Assembly: GCA_020634165.1 (NCBI GenBank)
Contig: JACKCF010000008.1
Location: forward strand, 1-64,000
DNA from: Anaerolineaceae bacterium
Lineage (GTDB): Bacteria > Chloroflexota > Anaerolineae > Aggregatilineales > Phototrophicaceae
DNA length: 64,000 nt
Direction of reading: 5' to 3'
The notes under the pieces were generated by a model. The model was not told the origin of the DNA. It saw only the letters and a program-made list of their open reading frames with translations, and did no database searches. Of this stretch, positions 63,127-64,000 are shown in pieces. A program made the position numbers and the translations under genes. Numbering within the stretch: position 1 is the stretch's first letter; each line of letters opens with the position of its first letter.

Positions 63127-63951
63127 TTATGCTTCTGAGGGAAGCTCGCCCTCTGCAAGGGGTTGATGGCAGTGCGGACATATGTCTTCACCTGATGGCA
63201 CGACGCGATTGCAGCCCCGGCAGAACTGAACGTTGCCCGGTTCAAGATCGTGGGTAACGGTGATGCGCTCGTCAAACACGAAGCAATCGCCTTCCCACAT
63301 CGATTGCGCCTGTGGGACTTTCTCCAGATAGTTCAGGATGCCGCCATGCAGATGGTAAACATTCTGGAACCCTTCTCTGAGCAGCAGCGAAGTTGCTTTT
63401 TCACAGCGGATGCCACCGGTACAGAACATCGCGATTTTCTTGTCTTTTTGGTCAGCGAGTTGCTCACGAACATATGCCGGGAAGTCACCGAAGCTATTCG
63501 TTAGTGGGTCTATCGCTCCTTTAAATGTGCCGACCTCATACTCATAACTGTTGCGCGTATCGATCAGGATAACGTTCGGGTCGGCAATCAGGTCATTCCA
63601 TTTATGAGGATCGACATATGTGCCGACTATCTCGTTGGGGTTGACATCTTCGCCGATGGTGACGATTTCCCGTTTGAGGCGCACTTTCATTTTGCGGAAT
63701 GGCTGACTGTCAGCATAACTTTCTTTGTGCAGCAAATCAGCTAGCCGCTCATCACTCCGAATGTAGGCGAGAACAGCGTCCATATCCTGTCGTGTACCTG
63801 CAATCGTCCCGTTGATGCCTTCCGCAGCCAGCAGGATCGTACCCTTCATATGATGTTCTTCGCAAATGGCATGTAATGGCTTTTGTATCTCACGAAAGTC
63901 TGGAAGGGGAACAAATTTGTAGAATGCGGCAATAACAATGGAATGGCTCAT
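63127..63951 (-). CDS. trhO: tRNA uridine(34) hydroxylase, rhodanese-like
   Basis: The oxygen-dependent enzyme hydroxylates uridine 34 of some tRNAs to 5-hydroxyuridine. The 274-residue protein matches the TrhO/YceA group. An N-terminal acylphosphatase-like part has GTILLAAEGINGTIAGTR. The rhodanese domain has LIDTRNSYEYEVGTFKGAI and the active-site Cys in MFCTGGIRCEKATSLL. HDLEPGNVQFCRGCNRVV then begins a C-terminal Cys-rich zinc-like tail (CRGC then CPHC). The start at 63951 lies just within the window. Confidence 0.94.
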   Translation of the reverse strand: MSHSIVIAAFYKFVPLPDFREIQKPLHAICEEHHMKGTILLAAEGINGTIAGTRQDMDAVLAYIRSDERLADLLHKESYADSQPFRKMKVRLKREIVTIGEDVNPNEIVGTYVDPHKWNDLIADPNVILIDTRNSYEYEVGTFKGAIDPLTNSFGDFPAYVREQLADQKDKKIAMFCTGGIRCEKATSLLLREGFQNVYHLHGGILNYLEKVPQAQSMWEGDCFVFDERITVTHDLEPGNVQFCRGCNRVVPSGEDICPHCHQPLAEGELPSEA

Positions 63952-64000
63952 AGGATTACCTGTAAGTCTGACATTCGGCAGACGAGCAAGTTAGGCGTCT

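Overview
The window reads as a piece of chromosome from a bacterium of the phylum Chloroflexota, probably the class Anaerolineae or a relative. This is an inference from several things: surface proteins with long Thr/Pro-rich linkers, a TgpA-like transglutaminase membrane protein, type-39-like glycosyltransferases ending in a beta-sandwich domain, a split (CapA/CapB-like) polysaccharide co-polymerase and kinase, bactofilin, and an FtsZ-like fragment gene. No rRNA or taxonomic marker is present, so the assignment stays tentative. Coding density is high on both strands, and most intergenic gaps hold hairpin terminators. No integrase, transposase, prophage or CRISPR array was seen.

Layout. 0-9 kb: a tRNA-Val, a lipoprotein phosphodiester glycosidase, aspartate kinase (lysC) with a leader-peptide attenuator, an orphan ABC ATPase, a ComEA-like protein, a 2H phosphoesterase coupled to a truncated FtsZ-like protein, trmB, a GNAT protein and the RNase P RNA. 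9-14.4 kb: a membrane glycosyltransferase, a PhzF isomerase and the transglutaminase membrane protein. 14.4-18.1 kb: a decayed stretch holding a frameshifted M20 amidohydrolase and four tandem broken copies of one unknown membrane-protein family. 18.1-26.4 kb: icd, a GCS2-like ligase, a glycosyltransferase/WecD-like/WecE-like set for a dTDP-amino-sugar, and RNase J. 26.4-28.2 kb: an arsenic set arsC-arsR-arsM with repeated operators. 28.3-37 kb: a TIR protein, a molybdate-type permease, a response regulator, membrane proteins, a phosphohexomutase and a metal-ligand-poor glycerol-1-phosphate-dehydrogenase homologue. 37.4-42.6 kb: formate-tetrahydrofolate ligase, then a tight five-gene operon (pseudo-phosphatase, ATP-grasp ligase, GNAT, unknown, RmlD). 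42.7-62 kb: a loose cell-surface polysaccharide region (several glycosyltransferases, Wzz-like protein, BY-kinase-like ATPase, RmlB, RmlA, HAD phosphatase, SDR) interrupted by RNase HII, KynB, a secreted pullulanase, LMW-PTP, bactofilin and an intact M20 amidohydrolase. 62-64 kb: folE and trhO.

How the genes work together. RmlA (58 kb), RmlB (56 kb) and RmlD (42 kb) give most of the dTDP-rhamnose pathway, and RmlB would also feed the WecE/WecD-like pair at 22-24 kb. RmlC was not found in the window. The glycosyltransferases, the split Wzz/kinase pair and the LMW-PTP would assemble and control a surface polysaccharide. The arsenic genes form one detoxification unit.

The most interesting signals are: (1) a Thr/Met-rich leader peptide with mutually exclusive antiterminator and terminator hairpins ahead of lysC; (2) the four-copy decayed membrane-protein family; (3) the GTPase-domain-only FtsZ homologue that ends before the T7 catalytic loop; (4) the five-gene ATP-grasp operon whose first member has lost a catalytic His; and (5) the arsR promoter, with a 22-bp operator repeated at arsM and an apparently leaderless arsR transcript.
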